A DNA stretch of 64,000 nucleotides from Clostridium paraputrificum (GCF_900447045.1 NZ_UAWH01000015.1:1-64000), one strand, 5' to 3'. Positions 26,961 to 36,422 are shown, numbered from the stretch's first letter. The notes: generated by a model not told the origin, from the letters alone. Numbers and translations are program-made.

Positions 26961-28445
26961 ATGGGTAAGCCAACAGGTTTTTTAGAATATAATCGTGAAA
27001 CAAGTGAGGAAATTTCAACTTTAGAGAGAATCAAAAACTTTAATGAATTTCATATCTCACTTTCTAATGAAAAACAACAACTTCAAGGTGCTAGATGTAT
27101 GGAATGTGGAGTTCCCTTTTGTCAATCTGGTATTTTAATGAAGGGGGCAGTTACTGGCTGCCCACTTCATAATCTTATTCCAGAGTGGAATGACTTGATT
27201 TTTAGTGGAAACTTTGATAAGGCCTATGAAAGATTATTAAAAACTAATAACTTTCCCGAATTCACATCAAGAGTATGCCCAGCACCCTGTGAAGTAGGTT
27301 GTACATGTGGACTTAATGGAGAGTCTATATCTATTAAGGAAAACGAAAGGTGTATAATTGAGAATGCTTATTTAAGTGGATTAGCAAATTCCAAACCACC
27401 AACTATAAGAACAGGTAAGAAGATTGCTATAATAGGTTCTGGTCCTTCTGGTCTTGCAGCAGCAGATCAATTAAATAGAAGAGGGCATAGTGTAACTGTT
27501 TTTGAAAGAGAAGATAGAATTGGTGGACTTTTAACGTATGGAATACCTAACATGAAGCTTGATAAGAGTGTAATTGATAGAAAAGTTAAGGTTATGGAAG
27601 AAGAGGGAGTAATATTTATAACTAATACTAATATTGATACTAAAGCTAAGGCTTCTAAGATTTTAAAAGAATATGATAGTGTGGTTTTAGCTTGTGGTGC
27701 ATCAAACCCTAGAGATATTAAAGTTCCTGGTAGAGAAGCTAAGGGTATATATTTTGCAGTAGATTTTTTAAAGTCTACAACTAAGAGCCTTTTAAACTCA
27801 AACTTACAGGATGGAAATTACATTTCAGCAAAGGGAAAAAAGGTTGTAGTTATAGGTGGTGGAGATACAGGAAATGATTGTGTAGGAACATCTATAAGAC
27901 ATGGAGCAGTATCAATACTTCAGTTGGAGATGATGCCGAAACTTCCAGATGAGAGAACAGAGGATAATCCATGGCCAGAGTGGCCTAGAATTTTAAAGAC
28001 TGATTATGGACAAGAAGAAGCCATAGCTGTCTTTGGAGAAGATCCAAGAGTTTATCAAACAACAATTAAAGAATTTATAAAAAATGAAAAAGGTGAGCTT
28101 TGTAGATTAAAGGTTGTTAAACTAGAAGCTAAGAAGGATGAAAAGTCTGGTAGATTAAGTATGGTGGAGATTCCTTCATCAGAATATGAAGTTGAAGCTG
28201 ATATGGTTTTAATTGCAGCAGGATTCTTAGGTTGTGAAGAAAAGGTAACTAAAGCATTTGGTGTTGAATTAAATGAACGTACTAATGTTTTAACGGCTAA
28301 GGATTCTTATAAGACAACATTAAAAAATGTATTTGCAGCTGGTGATATGCATAGAGGACAGTCTTTAGTTGTATGGGCTATTAGAGAAGGTAGAGAAGTT
28401 GCAAGAGAAGTGGACTTTAATCTTATGGGATACACTAACTTATAA
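26961..28445 (+). CDS. gltD: Glutamate synthase small subunit
   Basis: A 494-residue NAD(P)H:acceptor subunit that feeds electrons to GltB. The N-terminal 4Fe-4S region has CMECGVPFCQSG, then CPLHN, CPAPCEVGC and CTCGLNG. The FAD-binding IGSGPSGLAAADQL and the NAD(P)H-binding VVIGGGDTGNDC follow, and the C-terminal FAD contact is FAAGDMHRGQSLVVWAI. The start at ATG 26961 is set by GGGAGG; an open frame continues upstream into gltB without support. Length and order match the family. Confidence 0.96.
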   Translation: MGKPTGFLEYNRETSEEISTLERIKNFNEFHISLSNEKQQLQGARCMECGVPFCQSGILMKGAVTGCPLHNLIPEWNDLIFSGNFDKAYERLLKTNNFPEFTSRVCPAPCEVGCTCGLNGESISIKENERCIIENAYLSGLANSKPPTIRTGKKIAIIGSGPSGLAAADQLNRRGHSVTVFEREDRIGGLLTYGIPNMKLDKSVIDRKVKVMEEEGVIFITNTNIDTKAKASKILKEYDSVVLACGASNPRDIKVPGREAKGIYFAVDFLKSTTKSLLNSNLQDGNYISAKGKKVVVIGGGDTGNDCVGTSIRHGAVSILQLEMMPKLPDERTEDNPWPEWPRILKTDYGQEEAIAVFGEDPRVYQTTIKEFIKNEKGELCRLKVVKLEAKKDEKSGRLSMVEIPSSEYEVEADMVLIAAGFLGCEEKVTKAFGVELNERTNVLTAKDSYKTTLKNVFAAGDMHRGQSLVVWAIREGREVAREVDFNLMGYTNL

Positions 28446-28546
28446 TAAAAAATATAAATAGTGCTGAAGTAATAACAGAAGAAGTATTTATAGGTAAGAT
28501 AATTAAAATTATAAATATTAGCTAGAGTTGACCTTAGCGTAGTTAA

Positions 28547-28592
28547 AAAAGCCAATGATCTATTGATTATTGGCTTTTATTTCTTTTTTAAG
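28547..28592 (+). terminator. Intrinsic terminator after gltBD
   Basis: AAAAGCCAAT (28547-28556) pairs with ATTGGCTTTT (28569-28578), followed by T-rich sequence. Confidence 0.85.
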
Positions 28593-28641
28593 TATAAAAG
28601 TATGTAATAACTTGGCTATAATAAATATAAGAGGTGTTAGT

Positions 28642-29157
28642 ATGAGAGGAAATCTAAGAAGAGTTATCTTAATGATATTTATTGTGATTATGAATATGGG
28701 AATTATAGCATGTAATATAACAAAGGAAGAAGTTGGTTTTAGTGATAATGAAATCAATGAGGGGTTAGATGTTATTAAAAATTCATTTAAATATGAGAAT
28801 GATAGAAATGAAGAAGAGTTTAAAAAATGTTACACAGAAGTTTATAAAGATACAAATTTTATGTTAACCAATATTAATAGTGCAGAAATTAAAGAGGTTG
28901 CTTTATTAAAAGATAAGAGAAACTACCATAATTATTTAAATGATGGTAGAGGAAATATGAGGAATATTGATATAAACAATGTGATAATTTTTAGGGTGAA
29001 ATATGATAAAAAGTATGTAGATGACTCTATTATGCCAATTGATAGTGGTATTGACGAAAAAGGATTTATTTTAATAAGAGAGAGTAGTAATTCTCCTTGG
29101 AAAATAGATGGAACTGGAGAACCATATTTCTGTGAAGATGAAGAAATATTACTGTAA
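28642..29157 (+). CDS. Putative lipoprotein
   Basis: A 171-residue secreted protein with a lipoprotein signal: a basic start, a hydrophobic stretch and a lipobox-like GIIAC at about residue 25. The mature part is charged, mixed alpha/beta, with no motif I recognise. AGAGGTG precedes ATG 28642. It lies 56 bp upstream of cheV and may be co-transcribed. Function unknown. Confidence 0.75.
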   Translation: MRGNLRRVILMIFIVIMNMGIIACNITKEEVGFSDNEINEGLDVIKNSFKYENDRNEEEFKKCYTEVYKDTNFMLTNINSAEIKEVALLKDKRNYHNYLNDGRGNMRNIDINNVIIFRVKYDKKYVDDSIMPIDSGIDEKGFILIRESSNSPWKIDGTGEPYFCEDEEILL

Positions 29158-29213
29158 AGTTTATGCTGTTTCTTAACGAGAATATATTATACTTACAAGT
29201 GAGGAGAGGTAAT

Positions 29214-30116
29214 ATGACTAGTGATATTTTATTAGAATCAGGTACTGGAGAAGTAGAAGTAATCGAATTTAGAGCTAACGACGTTAATTATGCAATAAAT
29301 GTAATAAAGGTTAAGGAAATTATTGATATGCCAGCAAGTGGTGTAACTAAAATGCCTGAAAGCAAAAAAGAAATAGCTGGATTAATTTTATGTAGAGATG
29401 AAATACTTCCAGTAATTGATTTGAAATATATTTTAAATAGAGAAAAGTCTAGCGAATTAGGACAAAGATTAATAGTATGTGAATTTAATAAGGTTAAGGT
29501 AGCATTTAATATTGATGATATTATAGGAGTTCATCGTATTAAGTGGAGCGAGATAAGAAAGCCAAATAATATGTTTGATGAGTCATTAGCAGTTGGGAAT
29601 ATTGTTTTAAATGGAAAAATTATAGTTATGTTAGATTTTGAAAAGATAGTAACAGATATTAGTCCTAAGTCTGGTATTAGTGAAGATAGACTTGTTTCTG
29701 TAGAATATAAGGATAGATCTGACCTTAAGTTAGTTTTAGCTGACGATTCCCCATTAATTAGGAAGCTGTTAAAGGAAACTTTAACTAAAGCAGGATTTAC
29801 AAATATGAAGATATTTGATGATGGAGAACAAGCTTTAGACTATCTTGAAGGATTAAAGAAAGACTTAGGAAAATCCTTTGTTAAAGAAGTTCAACTTCTT
29901 ATTACAGATATTGAGATGCCACAAATGGATGGATTAACTTTAACTAGAAAGGTTAAAGAAGATGAAGTGTTAAAGAGATTACCAGTAATTATATTCTCAT
30001 CATTAATTACTGATGATTTAAGGCACAAAGGAGAATCTGTTGGAGCTGATGCTCAATTAAGTAAGCCAGAGATAGAAGAACTTATAGGAGTTGTAGATCA
30101 ACTTTTAGGTATATAA
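29214..30116 (+). CDS. cheV: Chemotaxis coupling protein CheV (CheW domain plus response-regulator receiver)
   Basis: A 300-residue protein. A CheW-like domain (about residues 10-160: VIEFRANDVNYAINVIKVKE, then MPESKKEIAGLI) is joined to a receiver domain (about 175-300) with phospho-acceptor Asp in LLITDIEMPQMDG and the conserved Lys near the end (LSKPEIEEL). CheV couples chemoreceptors to CheA and adapts by phosphorylation. GAGGAGAGG fixes the start at 29214. No other chemotaxis gene is in the window. Confidence 0.92.
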   Translation: MTSDILLESGTGEVEVIEFRANDVNYAINVIKVKEIIDMPASGVTKMPESKKEIAGLILCRDEILPVIDLKYILNREKSSELGQRLIVCEFNKVKVAFNIDDIIGVHRIKWSEIRKPNNMFDESLAVGNIVLNGKIIVMLDFEKIVTDISPKSGISEDRLVSVEYKDRSDLKLVLADDSPLIRKLLKETLTKAGFTNMKIFDDGEQALDYLEGLKKDLGKSFVKEVQLLITDIEMPQMDGLTLTRKVKEDEVLKRLPVIIFSSLITDDLRHKGESVGADAQLSKPEIEELIGVVDQLLGI

Positions 30117-30135
30117 ATTAAATAACTAGCAGTTT

Positions 30136-30169
30136 AGAAGAGAAATAAAAATTATATTTCTCTTCTTTC
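30136..30169 (+). terminator. Intrinsic terminator after cheV
   Basis: AGAAGAGAAAT (30136-30146) pairs with ATTTCTCTTCT (30156-30166), followed by T residues. Confidence 0.85.
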
Positions 30170-30238
30170 AATTATATAAGGATTAACAAATGTTTTATTG
30201 AATAAAATATTAGTATAATATAAAGTGGAGATGATATT

Positions 30239-30571
30239 ATGGTGGGATTTATTGTATCAGCTATATTAATTATAGGTGGAGTTATCATGTATCTTTTTCC
30301 TTCAAAAAATTCTAATTGGGTATATGGGTATCGTACAAGGTTATCAATGAAGAACCAAGATACATGGAAGGTATCACAGAAAATTGGTGGATTTAGTATG
30401 ATAGTTTTTGGTATTATATTTCTAATTATCACTTTGGTATTGGAATTATTTTTAGAAAATTTATTTGATGAATTTTTAGTTATTATATTATTAATAGGAT
30501 CTATATTAATGTTAATATTTGATGAAATGTATTTAAGAAAAATATTTAATAGGGATGGAAGTAGGAAGTAA
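30239..30571 (+). CDS. SdpI/YhfL-family small membrane protein
   Basis: A 110-residue protein with three hydrophobic helices. The conserved soluble motif NWVYGYRTRLSMKNQDTWK lies after the first helix, characteristic of the SdpI C-terminal family (immunity to SdpC in Bacillus; most members uncharacterised). GGAGATGAT precedes ATG 30239. An opposite-strand open frame covers the same DNA but lacks motifs and is rejected. It could be an immunity protein; no toxin gene is adjacent. Confidence 0.82.
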   Translation: MVGFIVSAILIIGGVIMYLFPSKNSNWVYGYRTRLSMKNQDTWKVSQKIGGFSMIVFGIIFLIITLVLELFLENLFDEFLVIILLIGSILMLIFDEMYLRKIFNRDGSRK

Positions 30572-30627
30572 TACAAAAAAATAAAAATTATAGTGTCATC
30601 ACAGAACACAAAAATGTGGTATGGCTG

Positions 30628-30670
30628 AAAAAAGTGACCTCTTGGCTAAAGCGTTCAAGGTCACTTTTTT
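30628..30670. terminator. Bidirectional terminator between convergent genes
   Basis: A 13-bp stem with A6 on the left and T6 on the right (30628-30640 with 30658-30670), loop of 17. It serves the SdpI-like gene on plus and the HAD gene on minus. Confidence 0.9.
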
Positions 30671-30673
30671 ATT

Positions 30674-31468
30674 TTAAATTAATTTGTAATGCTTAAGTGC
30701 ATTAAAGATTCCATCATTATTAATATGAGTTGTAACATAAGATACTAATGGAAGTAGTGCTTCATTACTATTCCCCATTGCAATACTAGTATGTGCGTAT
30801 TCTAGCATTGATAAATCATTGGTACTATCGCCAATAGCAAAAGTGTTTTTATGAGGAATATTTAAATGATTAATTAAAAACTCAATTCCTGTTGCTTTAG
30901 AAAAACCTTTAGGTACAACTTCGTAGAAATCATCACTTCTTTTTATAAAGTCAAGCTTATCTTTATGTTTATTATAGAAGCCTTCAAAATTACTGTCTTG
31001 GTTTAAGAAAATCACAAATTTATCAAAATAAAGTTCATCTAATTGAGAAAGTGATTTGAAAGAAAAACCTTCTTCAGCTAAATCAACAGTAAGTTTTAAA
31101 ACTTCTTTATGTTTTATAGTAGATTTTTCTGGAAAGTATATAAAGTCCCTTCCTTCACCTATTGCATCTAATTTAAACTCTTTAAAGTCTAATGCAATTT
31201 CTTTTGAAAGGGCATGTCCAAGTTCGTTGTCTAATAAAACTTGTCCATCGCATTCTATATAAGTTCCGCAACCACAAATATACCCATTAAAGCCTGAGTT
31301 CTTAATTAATTCAGGTAGTATAACTTTGGTTCTCCCAGTATTAATAATAGCTAAATGACCATTTTCTTTAAGTTTTCCTATTGCTTCTAGTGCACTCCCT
31401 GGTATTTTATTTGTTTCCTCATCTAAAATTGTTCCATCAATATCAAAAAATATTATTTTTCTATCCAT
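30674..31468 (-). CDS. Cof-type HAD hydrolase
   Basis: A 264-residue sugar- or cofactor-phosphate phosphatase of HAD class IIB. Motif I is FFDIDGTIL, motif II is the Thr in INTGRTK, motif III is the Lys in GFSKATGIEFL, and motif IV is FAIGDSTNDLSML. TAGGAGAA precedes ATG 31468. Substrates of this family vary widely and cannot be predicted. It is monocistronic. Confidence 0.92.
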   Translation of the reverse strand: MDRKIIFFDIDGTILDEETNKIPGSALEAIGKLKENGHLAIINTGRTKVILPELIKNSGFNGYICGCGTYIECDGQVLLDNELGHALSKEIALDFKEFKLDAIGEGRDFIYFPEKSTIKHKEVLKLTVDLAEEGFSFKSLSQLDELYFDKFVIFLNQDSNFEGFYNKHKDKLDFIKRSDDFYEVVPKGFSKATGIEFLINHLNIPHKNTFAIGDSTNDLSMLEYAHTSIAMGNSNEALLPLVSYVTTHINNDGIFNALKHYKLI

Positions 31469-31588
31469 AGTTTTCTCCTATCTTTTGTTATATATAAACT
31501 AATTATAAATAAAAAAAATGAAATTTTCTATTATTTATTTGAAACAAAATTGGATTAATATACACTAATAATATGAGAGGGGGATAAG

Positions 31589-32089
31589 ATGGAGGATTTT
31601 AATAAGCTTTATAAACTTTACAATAAAAAAATTTATAGTTATCTTCTCTATTTATGTAAGGATTCACTTGTAGCAGAGGAGTTGTTACAGGAAACCTTCT
31701 ATCTTGCTATTAAAAATATAGAAAAGTTTAGAGGAGAATCTATGGTATCTACTTGGATATACTCTATTAGCAAAAATGTTTACCTTTCATGGCTTAGGGA
31801 TAAAAATAAGAGAAATCATATACATGATTATGATTTTAATAATAAATTAGTACAGCAGGATAAAAGTGATGAAAGAATTATACAGGAGGAAGATCTTAGA
31901 GATTTATTTAAGCTTATAGACAGGATAGAAGAACCATATAGAGAAGTAATTTTAATGAGGTCAGTAAACAAGTTATCTTATAAGGAGATAAGTGAAATAA
32001 TGAAAAGAAAAGAATCTTGGGTTAGGGTTGTTTTTCATAGAGGAAAAGTAAAACTTAAAGCTTTAATTGAGAATAAAGGGGAGATATAG
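31589..32089 (+). CDS. ECF-type RNA polymerase sigma factor
   Basis: A 166-residue sigma-70 family protein with only regions 2 and 4. Region 2 covers about residues 1-75 (LQETFYLAIKNIEKFRG, then STWIYSISKNVYLSWLRD). Region 4 covers about 100-155, with the helix-turn-helix LSYKEISEIMKRKESWVRVVFHRG (quoted in parts: LSYKEISEIM and VRVVFHRGK). The anti-sigma gene starts one base after its stop, a classic sigma/anti-sigma pair. It is probably autoregulated; the stress signal is unknown. Confidence 0.9.
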   Translation: MEDFNKLYKLYNKKIYSYLLYLCKDSLVAEELLQETFYLAIKNIEKFRGESMVSTWIYSISKNVYLSWLRDKNKRNHIHDYDFNNKLVQQDKSDERIIQEEDLRDLFKLIDRIEEPYREVILMRSVNKLSYKEISEIMKRKESWVRVVFHRGKVKLKALIENKGEI

Positions 32090-32090
32090 T

Positions 32091-32678
32091 ATGAGTATGG
32101 TTGACTGCAAAGTTATTAGGGATTTAATGACTTTATATATAGATGGATTATCTTCTGAAGAGAGTAATGAAATAATAGAACATCACATAAAAAAATGCAG
32201 TGAATGTAATGATTATTTAAATAGTTTATCAGATGAGTGTTTTTTAGATAAAAATGTAGTTGATAATTATGAGGTTGACGATAAGGTAGAACAGAAAATA
32301 GTACAGGATATTAAGAGGAGCAATACTAGTAAGCTATTAATTTATTCTATAGTTGGAGGAGTATTAGCAACCTTATTAACCTCTGGAAGTTTAATATTTA
32401 ATGGATTTTTCTTGTTACCTCTATTTGGAGCAGTTATATATTTAAAGTTTAAGAATAAACTTATAGCACCAATTTCAATATATATTATTCAATTTCTAAA
32501 CCTATCAATTGAGATGGTGATTGATTTAAGCATTCAAGATGAGAATATAGGGGTTACTCTTTGGGATTATATAAGTTATACCTATGGCAATGCTATATTT
32601 GCACTATTTTTTATGGGATTCACCTTTATAGGTGTTGTTATAGGAATATTAATAGAAAAAATTTTTTTAGATAAATAG
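32091..32678 (+). CDS. Anti-sigma factor with zinc-finger (zf-HC2) domain
   Basis: A 195-residue membrane protein. The N-terminal anti-sigma zinc-binding motif H-x3-C-x2-C appears as HHIKKCSECNDYL (about residues 30-42). Four hydrophobic helices follow from about residue 80. It should sequester the ECF sigma factor encoded just upstream. AAAGGGGAG eight bases upstream selects ATG 32091. The next gene begins nine bases after its stop, so all three form an operon. Confidence 0.85.
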   Translation: MSMVDCKVIRDLMTLYIDGLSSEESNEIIEHHIKKCSECNDYLNSLSDECFLDKNVVDNYEVDDKVEQKIVQDIKRSNTSKLLIYSIVGGVLATLLTSGSLIFNGFFLLPLFGAVIYLKFKNKLIAPISIYIIQFLNLSIEMVIDLSIQDENIGVTLWDYISYTYGNAIFALFFMGFTFIGVVIGILIEKIFLDK

Positions 32679-32686
32679 GAGGTAAA

Positions 32687-33481
32687 ATGAAAGTGAAATT
32701 TAATCTTAAAAAGATAATTTATTTTGTTATTTTAGTTGGAATATTAGCTTTACTACTTTCTATATATAATGCTTTTAATAGTAATCCTGTAAGTAAGAGA
32801 ATTGCTAAAAATAAGCTAAATAAATATATAGAAGAGAATTATAGTGAAAGGGATTTTATAATAAAAGATGTAAGATATAACTTTAAATTTAGTGAGTATT
32901 ACGGAAGGGTTATATCACAAGAGGAAGGATTAGATTACAATATAACCTTAAGTAAAAATGGAGATATTATAGACTTATACAAAGAAAATGGATTTATAGA
33001 GGATGTTGAACTTATTAATAGGTTTAATAAAAAGGTTGAAGAGGATTTTAAAGAAGGTCTTAAGGATAAAGTTTCTTTTAATAAAGATGGAAATAAGAAT
33101 GATTATTTATTTGTATATTTCAATATAATTCAAGGAAAATACAAGGATAGAGATATCCAATATTCTAAGGAGTTAGATGATAAGTTCTTGATACAATTAA
33201 ATTTATATGATGAAATGGATGGAGATTATAGAGATAGGTTTGTAGATCTGGCTTCTGAAATTATTAAGTATGCAGAGAGCAATGGATATAGAGGTCTTAG
33301 TGAAATATCAATAAGTACCTATATAAATGATGTTGAATATTCAATTTTAGTTAAAAGAGATGAATTTTCTAAAAGTAGGAAAGAACTTTACAATAACATA
33401 GTAAAGGGTGGCTATGATGTTAATACAAATTCAAAGGGTGAGGTAAAATTTAAGTATATTGAAAAAGAAGAAAAGAAATAA
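32687..33481 (+). CDS. Membrane-anchored protein of unknown function in the sigma-factor operon
   Basis: A 264-residue protein with one N-terminal transmembrane helix (about residues 10-28) and a large extracytoplasmic domain rich in Lys, Asp and Tyr, resembling YfjL/DUF3139-like proteins only in layout. TAGGAGG precedes ATG 32687. Position behind the anti-sigma factor suggests a role in sensing or output of the ECF system. No catalytic motif is seen. Confidence 0.7.
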   Translation: MKVKFNLKKIIYFVILVGILALLLSIYNAFNSNPVSKRIAKNKLNKYIEENYSERDFIIKDVRYNFKFSEYYGRVISQEEGLDYNITLSKNGDIIDLYKENGFIEDVELINRFNKKVEEDFKEGLKDKVSFNKDGNKNDYLFVYFNIIQGKYKDRDIQYSKELDDKFLIQLNLYDEMDGDYRDRFVDLASEIIKYAESNGYRGLSEISISTYINDVEYSILVKRDEFSKSRKELYNNIVKGGYDVNTNSKGEVKFKYIEKEEKK

Positions 33482-33563
33482 AAGACTAATTACATTAATT
33501 GTATATTGTTTTGTGTAAATGGTATAATTTATTTGGGTAAATAAATATTTTGGAGGGGATAAT

Positions 33564-33752
33564 ATGGATTCTGGTATTTTTTTGTTGGTGATTATATTGG
33601 GGGTTGCACTAAATATTGCAGTTTTATATTATGTTATTAGTTATATACCAAATAAACTAAAGAAAATTGAGTTTAAGCAAAGGGCATATTTTGAAGAAAT
33701 AAAAACAAGATTATGCATTCTTGAGGATATTATAAAAGAAAATAAAAACTAG
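33564..33752 (+). CDS. Small single-helix membrane protein
   Basis: A 62-residue protein with one N-terminal transmembrane helix (residues 5-27) and a charged cytoplasmic tail. GGAGGGG precedes ATG 33564. It has its own promoter-like TTGTAT/TATAAT pair with 18-bp spacing at about 33498-33527, and its own terminator. Function unknown. Confidence 0.65.
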   Translation: MDSGIFLLVIILGVALNIAVLYYVISYIPNKLKKIEFKQRAYFEEIKTRLCILEDIIKENKN

Positions 33753-33758
33753 GATAAA

Positions 33759-33788
33759 AGAAGGAGATAATTAACTCCTTCTATTTTT
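33759..33788 (+). terminator. Intrinsic terminator
   Basis: AGAAGGAG (33759-33766) pairs with CTCCTTCT (33775-33782), followed by ATTTTT. Confidence 0.85.
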
Positions 33789-33882
33789 ATTTGGAGTATA
33801 AAAAGTAGACACATTAGTATATAAGATATAGAATTTATGTTTGTAGAAAAGATTATGTTTATATAGACTAGGAGTAGGTAGT

Positions 33883-34551
33883 ATGGGAAATATTTTTATT
33901 ATTGAAGATGATAAGACAATAAGAGAAGAACTAACTATATTTTTAAGCAGATATGGCTATAGTTGTACTTCATCCACAGATTTTGAAAATATAGTAGAGC
34001 ATGCATTAGAAAGTAAATCAAATCTTATTTTACTTGATATTAATTTACCTTACTATGATGGGTATTATATATGCAGAGAAATAAGAAAGTGTTCTAATGT
34101 GCCTATTATAGTAGTTACTAGTAGACAAAGTGAAATAGATGAACTTATGAGTATGAATCTAGGAGCAGATGATTTTATCACAAAACCCTATAATACTCAG
34201 ATTTTATTAGCTAGGATTTCATCTGTTTTAAGAAGGATGTATCAGAATATAGATATGGATTTTTTAGAGTTTAAAGGGCTAAAATTTAACATATCTCAAA
34301 GCCTTATAGAGTTTAATGGTGAAAAGATTGATTTAACAAAAAATGAATCTAAAATACTTTATTCTCTTATTAAAAATAAAGAAAAGATAGTCTCAAGAAA
34401 TAAACTTATGGATGAATTATGGCAGTCTGATGAATTTGTAGATGATAATACGTTAACAGTTAATATAAATAGGCTTAGAAAAAAGATGGAGTCAATAGGA
34501 GCTATTGACATGCTACAAACTAAGAGAGGACAAGGTTATATTCTACAATGA
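33883..34551 (+). CDS. bceR: OmpR-family response regulator, BceR-like
   Basis: A 222-residue DNA-binding response regulator. The receiver domain has the acidic pair in IIEDDKT, phospho-acceptor Asp in LILLDINLPYYDG, and Lys in FITKPYN. The C-terminal OmpR winged helix contains NESKILYSLIKN and ends TKRGQGYIL. Its stop overlaps the kinase start by four bases. The following kinase and ABC transporter define a Bce-type peptide-antibiotic resistance module. Confidence 0.9.
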   Translation: MGNIFIIEDDKTIREELTIFLSRYGYSCTSSTDFENIVEHALESKSNLILLDINLPYYDGYYICREIRKCSNVPIIVVTSRQSEIDELMSMNLGADDFITKPYNTQILLARISSVLRRMYQNIDMDFLEFKGLKFNISQSLIEFNGEKIDLTKNESKILYSLIKNKEKIVSRNKLMDELWQSDEFVDDNTLTVNINRLRKKMESIGAIDMLQTKRGQGYILQ

Positions 34552-35564
34552 GATTCTTAATATATTTAAAAGATAGATTTTTATTTATTATATTTACACT
34601 TTTAATTGTGTTATTACATATTGGACTATTTTTGGCTTTAGATGTAAGTTATTATGCAATATTTTTAATAGCTACACTATATATATTATGCAATTTCCTT
34701 TACCTTTTTATTGAGTATAAAAATACTTATAGGTATATAGATAACTTAAGAGATCAAATAGATTTACTTGAAGAAAAATATTTATTAAGTGAAATGATAG
34801 ATGCACCTAACTCAAAGGAGAGTAATGAATTTTATAAAATTTTAAAAGAATGTAATAAGTCAATGAATGATAGAATTTCTGAAATTGAATTAAAAAATAA
34901 AGAATATAGGGAGTATATTGAACTTTGGGTGCATGAGGTAAAGACTCCAATAGCATCAACTAAGCTAATAATAGAAAATAATCCATCCCCTGTTACTGAG
35001 ATTATACTAGGTGAGATAAATAAGGTTGATGATTATATAGAGCAAACTTTATTTTACACTAGGCTTAATAGTGTAGAGAAGGATTATATAATTAAAATAT
35101 TAAATCTTGAAGAGGAAGTTAATGCTGCTATAAGAAAGAATTCCAGATATTTAATTCAAAGAAAAGTTAAAATAGTAAAGTCTAAACTAAGAAAAGAAGT
35201 ATTTTCAGATACCAAGTGGCTTCAGTTCATCTTAAATCAGATAATTAGCAATTCTATTAAGTATTATCATAAGAAAGAGAATATATTGGAATTTTCAGCT
35301 GAAGAAATAAATGGGGAAGTGATTTTAAATATTAGTGACAATGGTATTGGTATGAATGAAAAAACTCTAATTAAAGCATTTGAAAAAGGTTATACCGGTG
35401 AAAATGGTAGAAAATTTAAAGAATCTACGGGTATTGGACTTTATCTTTGTAAAAACCTATGTGATAAATTAGGTCTTTCAATAAAACTGTCCTCAAAGGA
35501 AGGGGAGGGTACTAAAGTTTCTATTCTTTTTCCTAAAAATAAAATGTTACTTTTAGAAAACTAA
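34548..35564 (+). CDS. bceS: Intramembrane-sensing histidine kinase, BceS-like
   Basis: A 338-residue kinase with two N-terminal transmembrane helices (about residues 12-30 and 35-55) and almost no external loop, the hallmark of kinases that sense through their partner ABC transporter. The dimerisation His lies in LWVHEVKTPIAS. ATPase motifs are NQIISNSIKY (N box), ISDNGIGM (G1) and ESTGIGLYLCKN (G2). It overlaps bceR by four bases and precedes the transporter genes. Confidence 0.9.
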   Translation: MRFLIYLKDRFLFIIFTLLIVLLHIGLFLALDVSYYAIFLIATLYILCNFLYLFIEYKNTYRYIDNLRDQIDLLEEKYLLSEMIDAPNSKESNEFYKILKECNKSMNDRISEIELKNKEYREYIELWVHEVKTPIASTKLIIENNPSPVTEIILGEINKVDDYIEQTLFYTRLNSVEKDYIIKILNLEEEVNAAIRKNSRYLIQRKVKIVKSKLRKEVFSDTKWLQFILNQIISNSIKYYHKKENILEFSAEEINGEVILNISDNGIGMNEKTLIKAFEKGYTGENGRKFKESTGIGLYLCKNLCDKLGLSIKLSSKEGEGTKVSILFPKNKMLLLEN

Positions 35565-35613
35565 CAAAAATGTAAGATTAATGTTAGTTATATCAATGGA
35601 GAAACTTTTTTAA

Positions 35614-35628
35614 TAAATGTAACATTTA
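35614..35628 (+). promoter_or_regulatory. Palindrome upstream of the BceAB-like transporter, possible BceR site
   Basis: TAAATGT-A-ACATTTA, perfect 7-bp arms, 26 bp before the ATPase start. A related half site (AATGTAAGATTAATGTTAG) lies about 40 bp upstream. BceR-type regulators bind dyads in the transporter promoter; the assignment is inferred. Confidence 0.45.
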
Positions 35629-35654
35629 GGTATAAGGAAAGGGAGGGATAAAAT

Positions 35655-36422
35655 ATGAATAAAATTTTACAGGTTGAGAATATTCATAAATTTTATGGAA
35701 CTAAAGGAAATGTGACTAAAGCTTTAAACGGAATAAGCTTTACTGTAGAGAGAGGTGAATATGTTGCAATAATGGGGGCTTCAGGAAGTGGAAAAACTAC
35801 ACTTCTTAATTGTATTTCAACTATAGATAATGTTACTAGTGGACATATTTATATAGGAGGAGAAGACATAACGAAGATTAAAGAAAAAAAGCTTGCTAAA
35901 TTTAGGCGTGAGGAACTAGGGTTTATATTTCAAGACTTCAATTTATTAGATACATTAACTGCATATGAAAATATTGCTTTAGCACTTACAATTAATGATG
36001 TTAAAGGAAAAGAGATAGATGATTTAATAAGGGAAATTGCAAGCAGACTTAATATAACAACCGTGCTTAATAAATTTCCATATCAAATGTCAGGTGGACA
36101 AAAACAAAGGGTAGCAGCGGCAAGAGCAATAGTAACACATCCAAAGCTAATATTAGCAGATGAACCTACAGGAGCACTTGATTCAAAGTCAGCAAAGATG
36201 CTTTTAGAAAGTTTAGAAACATTAAATAAAGCTATGAATGCAACAATTATGATGGTAACTCATGATGCTTTTACTGCAAGTTATGCTAAGAGAATTCTTT
36301 TCATTAAAGATGGTAAGATATTTAATGAATTAATTAGAGGAAATGATTCTAGAAAAGAGTTTTTTAGTCAAATAATTGAGGTTGTTTCTCTTCTTGGGGG
36401 TGACCAAAGAGATGTATTTTAA
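35655..36422 (+). CDS. bceA: ABC transporter ATPase, BceA-like
   Basis: A 255-residue MacB/LolD-type ATPase: Walker A GASGSGKTT, Q-loop FIFQDFNLL, signature MSGGQKQRVAAARA, Walker [13 protein letters not shown], and H-loop VTHD. It pairs with the FtsX-type permease starting inside its 3' end (11-bp overlap). BceAB transporters remove bacitracin-like peptides from lipid II cycle intermediates and signal to BceS. Confidence 0.93.
   Translation: MNKILQVENIHKFYGTKGNVTKALNGISFTVERGEYVAIMGASGSGKTTLLNCISTIDNVTSGHIYIGGEDITKIKEKKLAKFRREELGFIFQDFNLLDTLTAYENIALALTINDVKGKEIDDLIREIASRLNITTVLNKFPYQMSGGQKQRVAAARAIVTHPKLILADEPTGALDSKSAKMLLESLETLNKAMNATIMMVTHDAFTASYAKRILFIKDGKIFNELIRGNDSRKEFFSQIIEVVSLLGGDQRDVF

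Noticed and set aside
30172-30609. A 145-codon open frame on the minus strand opposite the SdpI-like gene
   Set aside because: It has low-complexity Ile/Asn-rich sequence, no ribosome binding site and no motif, while the plus-strand frame carries the SdpI family motif.
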